NCBI RefSeq assembly: GCF_013374095.1
Contig: NZ_AP022672.1
Span: 248,001-312,000 of the forward strand
DNA length: 64,000 nucleotides
Source: Sphingomonas sp. HMP6
GTDB taxonomy: Bacteria > Pseudomonadota > Alphaproteobacteria > Sphingomonadales > Sphingomonadaceae
Reading direction: 5' to 3'
The notes beneath the pieces were generated by a model that searched no databases, was not told the origin of the DNA, and saw only the letters and a list, made by a program, of their open reading frames with translations. Position 1 is the first letter of the stretch; each line of letters starts with the position of its first letter. Positions 10,975-20,131 of the stretch are shown one piece after another. A program made the translations under genes and the position numbers.

Positions 10975-13409
10975 GATGGTGTCTCCATATTGGTGAGGTC
11001 GGGGATCAGGTCTGCCGCCCAGGCGACGCCGCGATGGCGCAGCCAGGCGGCGAGAAAACCGTCGCGGCCATGTTCCGCGACGATCCGGGCGATGTCGGTC
11101 TGGTCGGTCTTCGACGAGGCGGCGCAGAGCGCCAGCGCCACGTCGGACAGCCCCAGCTCGAACAGCCGGTTGCCGCGCCGCGACTGGCAGTAATAGTCGC
11201 GCTTCGGCGTGGCCCGCGCGAGGATCTCGATCTGGCGGTCGTTCAGGCCGAAGCGGCGATAGATCGCTGTGATCTGCGGCTCGATCGCGCGTTCGTTGGG
11301 GAGCAGAAGTCGGGTCTGGCAGCTTTCGATGATCGCAGGCGCGATGGCCGAACCGTCGATGTCCGACAGCGACTGTGTGGCGAAGACGACGCTGGCGTTC
11401 TTCTTTCGCAGCGTCTTCAGCCATTCGCGGAGCTGGCCGGCGAACCCCTCGTCGTCGAGCGCCAGCCAGCCCTCGTCGATGATGATGAGCGTGGGGCTAC
11501 CGTCCAACCGGTCGCCGATCCGGTGGAACAGGTAGGCGAGCACGGCAGGCGCTGCGTCGGTGCCGATCAGTCCCTCGGTCTCGAACGCCTGAACCGTGGC
11601 CGAGCCGAGATGTTCGTTTTCGGCATCGAGCAGCCGGCCATACGCACCGCCGACGCAATACGGCCGCAGCGCCTGCTTCAGGTCATTGGACTGGAGCAGG
11701 ACCGCCAAGCCGGTGATCGTGCGCTCGCCGATCGGAGCGGAGGCGAGCGAGGTCAGCGCCGTCCAGATATGTTCCTTCACCTCCGGCGTGATGGTGACGC
11801 CCTCGCGGATGAGGATGGCGACGATCCAGTCGGCGGCCCAGGCGCGTTCGGGGACATCGTGGATGCGGGCGAGCGGCTGAAGCGACACGCTGTCGTCGGC
11901 CCCCTCCGACAGATTGCCGCCGAGATCGTGCCAGTCGCCGCCCATCGCCAACGCTGCGGCGCGGATCGATCCCCCGAAATCGAAGGCGAACACCTGCGCA
12001 CCTGCATAGCGCCGGAACTGCAACGCCATCAGCGCCAGCAGCACGGACTTGCCCGCACCGGTCGGGCCGACGATCAGCGTATGGCCGACATCGCCGACGT
12101 GAAGGGATAACCGGAACGGGGTCGAGCCTTCGGTCTGACCGAAGAGCAGTGGGGGCGCTGCAAAATGCTCGTCCCGTTCCGGACCCGCCCACACCGCGCT
12201 TAGCGGTATCATATGGGCGAGGTTCAAAGTGCTGATGGGGGGGTGGCGGACGTTGGCGTAGACGTGGCCGGGCAACGAACCGAGCCAGGCGTCCGCCGCG
12301 TTGATCGTCTCGGCCATCGCGGTGAAGTCGCGGCCTTGGATGACCTTTTCGACCAGCCGCAGCTTCTCGTCGGCGAGACGCGGGTCGGTGTCCCAGACCG
12401 TCACGGTCGCGGTGACATAGGCGAGACCGGCATAATCGGCGCCCAGCTCCTGCAACGCCATGTCGGCGTCAGCCGCCTTGTTGGCGGCATCGCTATCGAC
12501 CAGCGCCGAGGCCTCGTTGGTCATCACCTCCTTCAGGATGGCGGCGATCGACTTGCGCTTGGCGAACCATTGCCGCCGTATCCTGGTCAGCAGCTTGGTG
12601 GCATCGGTCTTGTCGAGCAGAATGGCGCGGGTGGACCAGCGATAGGGAAAGGCCAGCCGGTTCAGCTCGTCGAGCAGGCCCGGCGTCGTCGCGGTCGGAA
12701 AGCCGGTGATGGTCAGCACGCGCAGATGCCGGTCGCCCAGCATCGGCTCCAGACCGCCGGTCAGCGGCTGGTCGGCGACGAGCGCGTCGAGATACATCGG
12801 CGTTTCGGGCACACGGACGCGGTGGCGCTTGGTCGAAACGCAGCCGTGCAGGTAGGTCAGCGTCTCCGCGTCATCGAGCCAGCCGCATTCCGGCATGAAG
12901 CCTTCGACCAGTTGCAGCACCCGGTCGGTGCGATCGACGAAGCCGGTGAGCATCTCACGGCCATCGACGCCGGAGCGCTCGCGGCCCTCGTAAAGCCAGG
13001 TCTCGGCGCGGGCGGCGTCCTCGGCGGGTGGCAGAAAGCTGAAGGTCAGGAAATAGCTGGATTCATAGTGTGCGCCGGCTTCCTCGAAATCGGCCTTGCG
13101 TTCGGCATCGACCAGCGCGGAGGCCGCATCCGGGAATATGCTCGCGGGGTAGACCCCGGCCGAATGGCGCTGCGCCTCGACGAAGATCGCCCATCCCGAG
13201 CCGAGGCGGCGGAAGGCGTTGTTGAGCCGCCCGGCCACCGCTACCAATTCGGCGGGGACGGCGGAGTCCAGATCGGGGCCGCGAAACCGTGCGGTGCGCT
13301 GGAAGCTGCCGTCTTTGTTGAGGACGACGCCTTCACCCACGAGCGCCACCCAAGGCAGGAAGTCGGCGAGACGGGTGGCGGTGCGGCGATATTCCGCGAG
13401 GTTCATCAT
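10971..13409 (-). CDS. trbE: Conjugal transfer ATPase TrbE (VirB4-like)
   Basis: An 812-residue ATPase that energises pilus assembly and substrate transfer. The N-terminal VirB4 domain begins MMNLAEYRRTATRLADFLPW. The P-loop GPTGAGKS is at about residues 448-455 and Walker B is LIIIDEGWLAL. Later come FATQSLSDI and NERAIEPQITAIYRRFGL, as expected for VirB4. The start uses two adjacent ATG codons (13409, 13406) after GAGGGGGCGGC. Ten bases separate it from trbD upstream. Confidence 0.96.
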   Translation of the reverse strand: MMNLAEYRRTATRLADFLPWVALVGEGVVLNKDGSFQRTARFRGPDLDSAVPAELVAVAGRLNNAFRRLGSGWAIFVEAQRHSAGVYPASIFPDAASALVDAERKADFEEAGAHYESSYFLTFSFLPPAEDAARAETWLYEGRERSGVDGREMLTGFVDRTDRVLQLVEGFMPECGWLDDAETLTYLHGCVSTKRHRVRVPETPMYLDALVADQPLTGGLEPMLGDRHLRVLTITGFPTATTPGLLDELNRLAFPYRWSTRAILLDKTDATKLLTRIRRQWFAKRKSIAAILKEVMTNEASALVDSDAANKAADADMALQELGADYAGLAYVTATVTVWDTDPRLADEKLRLVEKVIQGRDFTAMAETINAADAWLGSLPGHVYANVRHPPISTLNLAHMIPLSAVWAGPERDEHFAAPPLLFGQTEGSTPFRLSLHVGDVGHTLIVGPTGAGKSVLLALMALQFRRYAGAQVFAFDFGGSIRAAALAMGGDWHDLGGNLSEGADDSVSLQPLARIHDVPERAWAADWIVAILIREGVTITPEVKEHIWTALTSLASAPIGERTITGLAVLLQSNDLKQALRPYCVGGAYGRLLDAENEHLGSATVQAFETEGLIGTDAAPAVLAYLFHRIGDRLDGSPTLIIIDEGWLALDDEGFAGQLREWLKTLRKKNASVVFATQSLSDIDGSAIAPAIIESCQTRLLLPNERAIEPQITAIYRRFGLNDRQIEILARATPKRDYYCQSRRGNRLFELGLSDVALALCAASSKTDQTDIARIVAEHGRDGFLAAWLRHRGVAWAADLIPDLTNMETPS

Positions 13410-13419
13410 AGCCGCCCCC

Positions 13420-13698
13420 TCAAACCGACAGGTGGCCGGGGATGCGCAGATGGCGGCGCACCACATCGACGAACATCGGATCGCGCTTGGCCGCCCACAC
13501 CGCCGCGATGTGACCGACCACCCAGATGACGAGGCCGACCAGCCAGAGGCGCAGGCCGAGGCCGAGCGCTGCCGCCAGCGTGCCGTTGAGGATGGCGAGA
13601 CCGCGCGGCGCGCCGCCGAGCAGGATATGCTCGGTCAGCGCGCGGTGGACCGGGACGGCATAGCCCGGCACCTCGGCCTGCTCGACGATGCCCGCCAT
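13420..13698 (-). CDS. trbD: Conjugal transfer protein TrbD (VirB3-like)
   Basis: A 92-residue inner-membrane protein with VPVHRALTEHILLGGAPR at the N-terminus, the conserved VirB3 start, then two hydrophobic segments covering residues 34-68. VirB3 proteins work with the VirB4 ATPase encoded just downstream. The ATG overlaps the trbC stop by one base (TGATG). Confidence 0.93.
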   Translation of the reverse strand: MAGIVEQAEVPGYAVPVHRALTEHILLGGAPRGLAILNGTLAAALGLGLRLWLVGLVIWVVGHIAAVWAAKRDPMFVDVVRRHLRIPGHLSV

Positions 13699-14030
13699 CA
13701 GACGAGCGCCCCGCCGCCGAACGAGAAGAACGACAGGAAGAAGCTCGACGCCGCGAACGCGATCGACAGGCCGAAGACGATCTGGATGAGCCGGCGGAAG
13801 CCGCCCGACGTGTCGCCGAAGGCCAGCGCCAAGCCGGTCGAGATGATGACGATCACGGCGATGATCTTGGCGACCGGGCCTTCGATCGACTGGAGGATGG
13901 ATTGCAGCGGCGCTTCCCACGGCATGGACGAACCGGAGGCATAGGCGGCGGGCGCCAGCATCAGGCTGAGGGAAACGGTGGCGGCGGCTATCGCCATGTG
14001 GCGGCAGCCGTGCGAGAGGAAGCGGATCAT
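13698..14030 (-). CDS. trbC: Conjugal pilin TrbC (VirB2-like)
   Basis: A 110-residue prepilin. It has a long signal sequence (MAIAAATVSLSLMLAPAAYA) and two hydrophobic helices (about 53-69 and 84-105) separated by a short polar loop, the usual VirB2/TrbC topology. MPWEAPLQSILQSIEGPVAK precedes the first helix. It forms the mating pilus. It overlaps trbB by 4 bp. Confidence 0.93.
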   Translation of the reverse strand: MIRFLSHGCRHMAIAAATVSLSLMLAPAAYASGSSMPWEAPLQSILQSIEGPVAKIIAVIVIISTGLALAFGDTSGGFRRLIQIVFGLSIAFAASSFFLSFFSFGGGALV

Positions 14031-15037
14031 CGTAGTTCTCCTGTGAGGGTGAGAGCGTGCTGGATGTCGCCGCCGTCGCCGACGGCCGGCACGACGCAGT
14101 AATCGCCATCCGGGCCGAGGCCTTCGACGCGGGCGAGTTCGACGAGGCGGCGCTGCGACCCGCGACCGGCGAGCACCGCGACGAGATCGATGGTCTCGGC
14201 GATCAGCGCGCGCGGCACGGTGACCACGGCTTCCTGAATGAGCTGTTCGAGACGGCGCAGCGCGCCGATGGCCGAGCCGGCGTGAATCGTGCCGACGCCG
14301 CCGGGGTGGCCGGTGCCCCAGGCCTTAAGCAGATCGAGCGCCTCGGGGCCGCGCACCTCGCCGATCGGGATGCGATCCGGCCGCAGGCGCAGTGAGGACC
14401 GGACGAGATCGGAGAGCGAGGCGACGCCGTCTTTGGTGCGCATGGCGACGAGGTTGGGCGCGGCGCATTGCAGCTCGCGCGTATCCTCGATGATGACGAC
14501 GCGATCCGTGGTCTTGGCGACCTCGGCCAAGAGTGCATTGGTCAGCGTCGTCTTGCCGGTCGAGGTGCCGCCGGCGACGAGGATGTTGGCGCGCGACGCC
14601 ACGGCAATGCGAAGCGCTTCGGCCTGGCCCGCCGACATGATTCCTGCGGCGACGTAATCGTCGAGGGTGAACACGGCGACGGCGGGCTTGCGGATGGCGA
14701 AGGCCGGGGCTGCGACGACGGGCGGTAACAGTCCCTCGAACCGCTCGCCGGTCTCGGGCAGCTCGGCCGACACACGCGGGCTACCTGAATGAACTTCGAC
14801 GCCGACGTGGTGCGCGACCAGGCGCACGATGCGCTCGCCATCCGCTGGGGCAAGCCGCTCGCCCGTGTCGGACAGGCCTTCGGACAGCCGGTCGATCCAC
14901 AGCCGCCCGTCCGGGTTCAGCATCACCTCGACGACGGTGACGTCTTCCAGAAACCGGGCGATGGCGGGGCCGAGTGCGGTGCGCAGCATCCGCGCGCCAC
15001 GTTCCAGACCTTGCCGATTGTGATGTGAAGCCGCCAC
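14027..15037 (-). CDS. trbB: P-type conjugative transfer ATPase TrbB (VirB11-like)
   Basis: A 336-residue hexameric secretion ATPase. The N-terminal domain ([20 protein letters not shown]) precedes a RecA-type domain with P-loop GGTSTGKT at 156-163, Walker B-like [10 protein letters not shown], and the VirB11 signature [18 protein letters not shown] followed by [14 protein letters not shown]. It is first in the trb operon. The 249-bp gap upstream, with inverted repeats, is the likely promoter region. Confidence 0.96.
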   Translation of the reverse strand: MAASHHNRQGLERGARMLRTALGPAIARFLEDVTVVEVMLNPDGRLWIDRLSEGLSDTGERLAPADGERIVRLVAHHVGVEVHSGSPRVSAELPETGERFEGLLPPVVAAPAFAIRKPAVAVFTLDDYVAAGIMSAGQAEALRIAVASRANILVAGGTSTGKTTLTNALLAEVAKTTDRVVIIEDTRELQCAAPNLVAMRTKDGVASLSDLVRSSLRLRPDRIPIGEVRGPEALDLLKAWGTGHPGGVGTIHAGSAIGALRRLEQLIQEAVVTVPRALIAETIDLVAVLAGRGSQRRLVELARVEGLGPDGDYCVVPAVGDGGDIQHALTLTGELR

Positions 15038-15041
15038 CCGA

Positions 15042-15086
15042 TCCCCGTTTCAGTCGGGGACGACACAGACGCTTCCCCGACGGGGA
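15042..15086. promoter_or_regulatory. Nested inverted repeats upstream of trbB
   Basis: TCCCCG (15042-15047), CGGGGA (15055-15060), TCCCCG (15074-15079) and CGGGGA (15081-15086) form two hairpins 5 bp upstream of trbB. They may be a regulator site for the trb operon or a transcription stop. No other feature is visible between 15087 and 15286. Confidence 0.35.
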
Positions 15087-15286
15087 TGATTAAAGGAGCC
15101 GTAAGTTGGGCCGGTTCAACAGGTATCTGATAGTGGGCGGGTATCGCGAAGAAAAGGCGGCAATCGGCGGGCCGCTGTTAGTTCTCGTACATCATCATCG
15201 ATACGACTTAACGCAGTGGTCTGCCACATTCGGGCTTCGGGACAGGGGTAAATTCCCATTGCTGAAATCAAATTGCCACGTCCGGA

Positions 15287-15823
15287 TCAGCGTAGAGCCG
15301 CATCCAGTTCCCGGATTAGCTCCCCGACTCTCCCACCTCCCGATGGGGCCGGCGGATAGCGCTTCAAAACGCTCACCACGACCGGCGTCGCGAGATTTCG
15401 CGATGTCGCCATGTGGTCGGCCCATGCCGTAGGATCGGCATGGGTGGAGAGTTCAAGCGCTCGTGCTGTATGTGCTGCCGAACCGAGAATGTGTCCCACC
15501 TGAGCGGCATTTGCGAGGGGATGGAGGAAGGCTGCGCTTGCGGCGATCATCGCCGCCCGAGCCGCTTCGCCAGCCGCCGGATTTCCGCCATCGCGGGCAT
15601 CTCTATATGCTCTCATTGCCGCCCATGCCGCATCCCGTATAGCTTTGGTGCGCTTGCCCCCATCCGCGAACGCGCGCGCCACCTCGATCGCAAGCCGAGG
15701 TCGCTCATCAGCAGGCAATTCCTCTTCGAAGATCGTCAGCGCGGGACTGGCACATGCCTCGGCATAGCTGGTGACCGCACGAAGCTCGAAAATGCTGAGA
15801 TCAATATACTCACCGGACTGCAT
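15287..15823 (-). CDS. Putative immunity protein (Imm5-like)
   Basis: A 178-residue, Ala-rich, all-helical protein. FELRAVTSYAEACASPALTIFEEELPADERPRLAIEVARAF resembles the Imm5-like family of predicted immunity proteins, with the typical RAAMIAASAAFLHPLANAAQVGHILGSAAHTARALE repeat-like helices after it. Such proteins are thought to neutralise polymorphic toxins, but no partner toxin is next to it. It sits between the ribbon-helix-helix gene and trbB, where related elements usually have nothing, so it looks like an insertion into the transfer operon. The family call is from memory of sequence patterns. Confidence 0.6.
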   Translation of the reverse strand: MQSGEYIDLSIFELRAVTSYAEACASPALTIFEEELPADERPRLAIEVARAFADGGKRTKAIRDAAWAAMRAYRDARDGGNPAAGEAARAAMIAASAAFLHPLANAAQVGHILGSAAHTARALELSTHADPTAWADHMATSRNLATPVVVSVLKRYPPAPSGGGRVGELIRELDAALR

Positions 15824-15886
15824 TAGCCCGTTATACGGAAAACGGCTTTCGTGTCCGCATCTGCCATGACCGAAAGGTCTGAAGTA

Positions 15887-16321
15887 TCATCGATCCTCCA
15901 CGGCGGGACGGGTCGCATCGATGTCTCGCGTCAGCTCCTTCAGGAAACGATCTCCGGTCGCCAGCCGCCGCCCGAGCGATTGCAGGAAGCCGTCGAACCT
16001 CTCCGCGCCCTTCGCCCGTGCCGACGCCTGTGCGCTGTCCGGCAACGGCGGCGTGACTGTCAGCCAGAAGCGGATAAACAGCGACAGCGTCTCGCCGAGG
16101 ATGGCGAGATCCTCGTCCAGCCCTTCGACCTGCCGACCGAGCTTGTCCATGCGGCGAGCGAACACCGCCTCCAGCCGTTCGGAGGCGTCGGCCGACAGGA
16201 AGGACGCCACGGCGGCTTCGATCACGGCTGACTTGGAGACGTTGCGTCGAAGTGACAGCGCCTCGACCTTCTTCAACAGGTCCGGCTCGAAATAGACGTT
16301 CATGCGTGATTTGGTCTGCAT
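15887..16321 (-). CDS. CopG-type ribbon-helix-helix protein of the transfer region
   Basis: A 144-residue protein. The N-terminal strand-helix-helix MNVYFEPDLLKKVEAL...SKSAVIEAAVASFL is a ribbon-helix-helix DNA-binding domain. The C-terminal half holds a hydrophobic segment (LSLFIRFWLTVTPPLP). Genes like this lie between traG and trbB in Tn4371-like elements and probably regulate or assist transfer. ATG at 16321 was chosen over GTG at 16324 because AAGGAG lies 8 bases upstream of it. It follows traG by 12 bases. Confidence 0.85.
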   Translation of the reverse strand: MQTKSRMNVYFEPDLLKKVEALSLRRNVSKSAVIEAAVASFLSADASERLEAVFARRMDKLGRQVEGLDEDLAILGETLSLFIRFWLTVTPPLPDSAQASARAKGAERFDGFLQSLGRRLATGDRFLKELTRDIDATRPAVEDR

Positions 16322-16333
16322 CACGGCGGCTCC

Positions 16334-18328
16334 TTACAGTTCGATGCCGTCGGCCGGGTCCATCGTTGCCTGACGGGCGACGGACGTGACCTGCTGGCGC
16401 ATGGTTCGGGATTTGGCGGCGTCCACGTCCGGTTCGTCGTCGAGCACGTCGAACTCGCCGGGCGCCGGGCGTTCGTCCGGCACGATCTCCTCGTGCTCGG
16501 GCAATTCCGGCTCTTGGCGGATGCCGGCATTGGCCGGATCGGTCGTGGTGGCGGCGGGTGTCGGCGGTGCCGGTGATGCGGCGGGCGTGGGGATTGTCAG
16601 CGCCGACCAGTCGTCGCCCGAAGGCGCTTTCGGCGCCTTTGCCCAGGCGGACAGGTCTGGCGGCGGCAATAGGCGCTCCTTGAATCGCGCATCTTCGTAA
16701 TAGCGGGCCTTCTTCGCCCGTATCGGCGGCACACCCGCCACCAGCAGCAGCTCGTCGGTCGGCGGAAGCTGCATCACCTCGCCGGGGGTGAGCAGCGGCC
16801 GGGCCGTCTCCTGCCGCGACACCATGAGATGGCCGAGCCAGGGCGACAGCCGATGGCCGGCATAGTTGGTGGAATCGCGCATCTCGGTCGCGGTGCCGAG
16901 CGTGTCCGATACGCGCTTGGCGGTCCGCTCGTCGTTGGTCGCGAAGGCGACGCGGACGTGGCAGTTGTCGAGCACGGAATTGTTCGCGCCGTAAGCCTTC
17001 TCGATCTGGTTGAGCGACTGCGCGATCAGGAAGCTCTTGATGCCGTAGCCGGCCATGAATGCCAGCGCCGACTCGAAGAAGTCGAGCCGGCCGAGAGCCG
17101 GAAACTCGTCGAGCATCAACAGCAGCCGGTGGCGATTGCCCGACGCCTTCAACTCCTCGGTCAGCCGCCGCCCAACCTGATTGAGGATCAGCCGGATCAG
17201 CGGCTTGGTGCGGGCGATGTCGGAGGGCGGCACGACGAGGTAGAGGCTGACCGGCCGCTTGCCCGACACGAGATCGGCGATGCGCCAGTCGCACCGCTCC
17301 GTCACCTTCGCCACCACGGGATCGCGGTAGAGGCCGAGAAACGACATGGCGGTGGACAGCACGCCTGAACGCTCGTTGTCGGATTTGTTCAGCAGCTCGC
17401 GCGCCGACGAGGCGATGACAGGATGGACGCCGGCTTCGCCCAGATGCGGGGTGGACATCATCGCGCGCAGAGTCGCGTCCATCGGACGTTTCGGATCGGA
17501 GAGGAAGTTGGCGACGCCGGCCAGCGTCTTGTCGGGTTCGGCATAGAGGACGTGGAGGATCACGCCGACCAGCAGCGAATGACTGGTCTTCTCCCAATGG
17601 TTCCGCTTGTCGAGCGCGCCTTCGGGATCGACCAGGATGTCGGCGATGTTCTGGACGTCGCGCACCTCCCAATCGCCGCGCCGGACTTCCAGCAAGGGAT
17701 TGTAGGCCGACGACTTGGAGTCGGTCGGATCGAACAGCAGGACGCGGCCATGGCGCGCGCGAAAGCCCGCCGTCAGGCCCCAGTTCTCGCCCTTGATGTC
17801 ATGGACGATGACGCTGCCCGGCCAGGTCAGCAGCGTCGGCACGACCAAGCCGACGCCCTTACCGGAACGGGTCGGCGCGAAGCACAGCACATGCTCCGGC
17901 CCGTCATGGCGCAGATAGTCGCGCTCCAGCTTGCCGAGCACCACGCCGTCGGGGCCGAGCAATCCGGCCGCCTTCACCTCCTCGGACGAAGCCCAACGGG
18001 CAGAGCCGTAGGTGGCGACGTTCTTGGCTCCCCGCGACCGCCAGATCGACAGGCCGATCGCCACGACGATGGCGATGAAGCCGCCCGACGCGGCGACGAT
18101 CGCACCTTCGATGAAGATCGCGGGCGCATAGGCGTCGTAGGCATACCACCACCAGAAGAACGCGGGCGGATAGTAGAACGGCCAGCCGCCTACCTCGAAC
18201 CAGGGCGATCCGAGTTGCGCCTGAAACCCGAGCCGCCACGCCGTCCACTCGGTCGCACCCCATGTCGTCGCCAGTACGATGGCGAAAACGATGGTGACTT
18301 GGCCCCAGAGGACACGGCTTCCCGACAT
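16334..18328 (-). CDS. traG: Conjugal transfer coupling protein TraG (VirD4-like)
   Basis: A 664-residue coupling ATPase that delivers the relaxase-DNA complex to the secretion channel. Two membrane helices (about 8-24 and 69-95) flank an aromatic-rich loop. The TraG core has P-loop APTRSGKG at 151-158, PTLLTWPGSVIVHDIKGENW, and Walker B LLLMLDEFPALG around residue 400. The Pro/Ala-rich, acidic C-terminus after about residue 575 is a linker-like tail. ATG at 18328 is preferred over an in-frame TTG 18 bases upstream. Confidence 0.95.
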   Translation of the reverse strand: MSGSRVLWGQVTIVFAIVLATTWGATEWTAWRLGFQAQLGSPWFEVGGWPFYYPPAFFWWWYAYDAYAPAIFIEGAIVAASGGFIAIVVAIGLSIWRSRGAKNVATYGSARWASSEEVKAAGLLGPDGVVLGKLERDYLRHDGPEHVLCFAPTRSGKGVGLVVPTLLTWPGSVIVHDIKGENWGLTAGFRARHGRVLLFDPTDSKSSAYNPLLEVRRGDWEVRDVQNIADILVDPEGALDKRNHWEKTSHSLLVGVILHVLYAEPDKTLAGVANFLSDPKRPMDATLRAMMSTPHLGEAGVHPVIASSARELLNKSDNERSGVLSTAMSFLGLYRDPVVAKVTERCDWRIADLVSGKRPVSLYLVVPPSDIARTKPLIRLILNQVGRRLTEELKASGNRHRLLLMLDEFPALGRLDFFESALAFMAGYGIKSFLIAQSLNQIEKAYGANNSVLDNCHVRVAFATNDERTAKRVSDTLGTATEMRDSTNYAGHRLSPWLGHLMVSRQETARPLLTPGEVMQLPPTDELLLVAGVPPIRAKKARYYEDARFKERLLPPPDLSAWAKAPKAPSGDDWSALTIPTPAASPAPPTPAATTTDPANAGIRQEPELPEHEEIVPDERPAPGEFDVLDDEPDVDAAKSRTMRQQVTSVARQATMDPADGIEL

Positions 18329-18445
18329 ACAGGATCCAATCGGCAAAAGAGACGGAGCCGATCAGAGAATGGGCGGTTTCGCGAGAGGCAACAGGAAAGC
18401 GGAGCGGGCGTGCCACCGGATACTGTGGCGTAGAAATCGGATGGG

Positions 18446-18745
18446 TCAGCACCCCGTGTTGCGGACTTCCTCGACGGTCTGTTCCAATATGCGCCGATAG
18501 CCGATCTTCGTCATCCACTGTGCGCGGGCGAGGTGGCTTTCCCAGCATTTTCGCGTCCGTCCAGTCTCGGTTACCGGATCACGATGCAGAACGATGCGCG
18601 CTACCTCCATCCAGTCGGCACGGTCTGCATCGGCATCCAGCAGGCGCAAATAGGTGACGAAATGCACTTCGTCGTAAACGGTCACATCCGGTCCGGTGGG
18701 CGCTAGGTCATCGACATCGGGATCGAGTTCGGATTTGACGCGCAT
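18446..18745 (-). CDS. Small conserved hypothetical protein upstream of traG
   Basis: A 99-residue acidic protein with VYDEVHFVTYLRLLDADADRADWMEVARIVL and WESHLARAQWMTKIGYRRIL. It resembles short proteins, often labelled DUF2285-like, found beside traG in alphaproteobacterial ICEs; the family name is uncertain. The start at 18745 has an excellent AAGGAGG six bases away. A longer reading from 18805 lacks this. Its function is unknown. It shares strand and neighbourhood with traG and is probably co-transcribed. Confidence 0.7.
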   Translation of the reverse strand: MRVKSELDPDVDDLAPTGPDVTVYDEVHFVTYLRLLDADADRADWMEVARIVLHRDPVTETGRTRKCWESHLARAQWMTKIGYRRILEQTVEEVRNTGC

Positions 18746-18901
18746 TTGCGGCCTCCTTCCGGCACCGCGGCTCGGGAAGATGAATACCTCTTTTTTGCTT
18801 CCCATGTGAGACGGTCGATGTCCGGTGCTACAGTCGCACCAAGCATCGTGCCGCCGCCAATAGTGGAAGCGAGCCGATGAATATCACATCGCATAACGAA
18901 T

Positions 18902-18931
18902 CGGAACTATCGTTCCTGGAACGATCATTCC
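18902..18931. promoter_or_regulatory. Operator-like palindrome array upstream of the XRE regulator
   Basis: A perfect 17-bp palindrome, ATCGTTCC-T-GGAACGAT, at 18909-18925 is flanked by extra half-sites GGAAC at 18903-18907 and ATTCC at 18927-18931. The cluster ends 21 bp before the xre start and about 160 bp upstream of the divergent traG-side gene. Autoregulation by the encoded XRE protein is the simplest reading. Confidence 0.6.
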
Positions 18932-18952
18932 TGTTCAGGCTCCGCTTTCGTC

Positions 18953-19165
18953 ATGGATCTCAAGGAGATCATGGCGATCAACCTGCGTCGGATACGTCAT
19001 GACAAGCAACTGACGCAGGAAGAGCTGGCGGACAGCGCAGGCTTGAGCGCGCGTTACATCGGGGCGGTTGAGCGAGCCGATGTGTCGGCTAGCGTCACTG
19101 TCCTCGGCCAGATCGCCGACGCGCTCGGGATCGAACCGGCTGAGCTTGTAAAGAAATCAGGCTAA
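18953..19165 (+). CDS. XRE-family transcriptional regulator
   Basis: A 70-residue single-domain Cro/CI helix-turn-helix protein: NLRRIRHDKQLTQEELADSAGLSARYIGAVERADVSASVTVLGQIADALGIEPAEL. This compact type is often a repressor of conjugation genes, and an in-phase palindrome array lies just upstream. It is the only plus-strand gene in this part of the element and diverges from the DUF/traG operon. Its last 9 bp overlap the end of the convergent LysR gene. Confidence 0.9.
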   Translation: MDLKEIMAINLRRIRHDKQLTQEELADSAGLSARYIGAVERADVSASVTVLGQIADALGIEPAELVKKSG

Positions 19166-20056
19166 GCGGTTCATCTCGGCGGCGAGGTCGAGCAGGTTTT
19201 TCAACGCCGGGCTGCGGTTATGCGGCGACCAAACCGCACTGAACCGTGCCTGTTCCGTTTCGTCAGCAATCGCCCGAAACGCGATGCCGGGAAAAGGCAC
19301 ATGTGCAGCAGATTCGGGTATGAGCGTCATGCCTTCTCCATCGGCAACCATGTGCATCAGCGTGTCGCGGCCAACGTCGCACCGCTGAATGTTAGGTGTC
19401 CGATCCCGCTCGACAATACGGCGGGCGATATGGTTCAGTAATTGCGGACCTGCGCCGCCGTGTTCGACAATGAAGATTTCTGATGAGAGATCGAGCCACT
19501 CCAAACGTTTCACGCCCGCTACTGGATGATCTATCGGCATCGCGATGACGAAGGCTTCGCTCCATACCACACGGGAATGGCAATCTGGTAGATCCGTGGC
19601 CCCCATGACGAAGGCCAAATCAAGCGATCCGTCCCGCACTTTGCCGAGTACCTCAGCGGACCGCCCCTCGCTGATCGCGAGTTGCATATCCGGATACACT
19701 TTCCGATGCCGACGGCGGAGATCGGCAAGGAAACCGGTCGCAATTGAACAATGCAGGCCGATATGCAGACGTCCGACCACACCGGTTGATATCGCACCAG
19801 CCGTCGTGACGGCGAGATCCAGATGTTCGATGCCCACAGTGATCTTCGCGACGAAGGAGCGCCCGGCTTCGGTCAACCGCACGCCCCGATGCCGACGCTC
19901 GAATAGCAATATCCCAAGTTCTTCTTCCAGCGCCTTGATCCGCGTGCTGACGCTCGACTGGCTGACACCCAGGAAGTTCGCTGCATGTCGGAAGTTCAGA
20001 TATTCAGCGACGACGATCACCTGCTTGAGTGCGGCTAAAGGGATTCTCGTCCCCAT
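19157..20056 (-). CDS. LysR-family transcriptional regulator
   Basis: A 299-residue regulator with N-terminal winged helix-turn-helix (LKQVIVVAEYLNFRHAANFLGVSQSSVSTRIKALE, about 9-43) and a periplasmic-binding-protein-like effector domain (about 90-290). LysR proteins usually control an adjacent gene. The adjacent MFS and dehydrogenase genes on the same strand, plus a TetR gene, form one cargo block. The inducer is unknown. The ATG at 20056 was taken because the HTH begins directly after it. Confidence 0.9.
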   Translation of the reverse strand: MGTRIPLAALKQVIVVAEYLNFRHAANFLGVSQSSVSTRIKALEEELGILLFERRHRGVRLTEAGRSFVAKITVGIEHLDLAVTTAGAISTGVVGRLHIGLHCSIATGFLADLRRRHRKVYPDMQLAISEGRSAEVLGKVRDGSLDLAFVMGATDLPDCHSRVVWSEAFVIAMPIDHPVAGVKRLEWLDLSSEIFIVEHGGAGPQLLNHIARRIVERDRTPNIQRCDVGRDTLMHMVADGEGMTLIPESAAHVPFPGIAFRAIADETEQARFSAVWSPHNRSPALKNLLDLAAEMNRLA

Positions 20057-20131
20057 AGCGCCAGCCCTCTGGCCCGCACTGTTTCGATTTGGTGATCGTC
20101 GCCGCATGAGCTTGCCCCGCTACCTCGCCCT

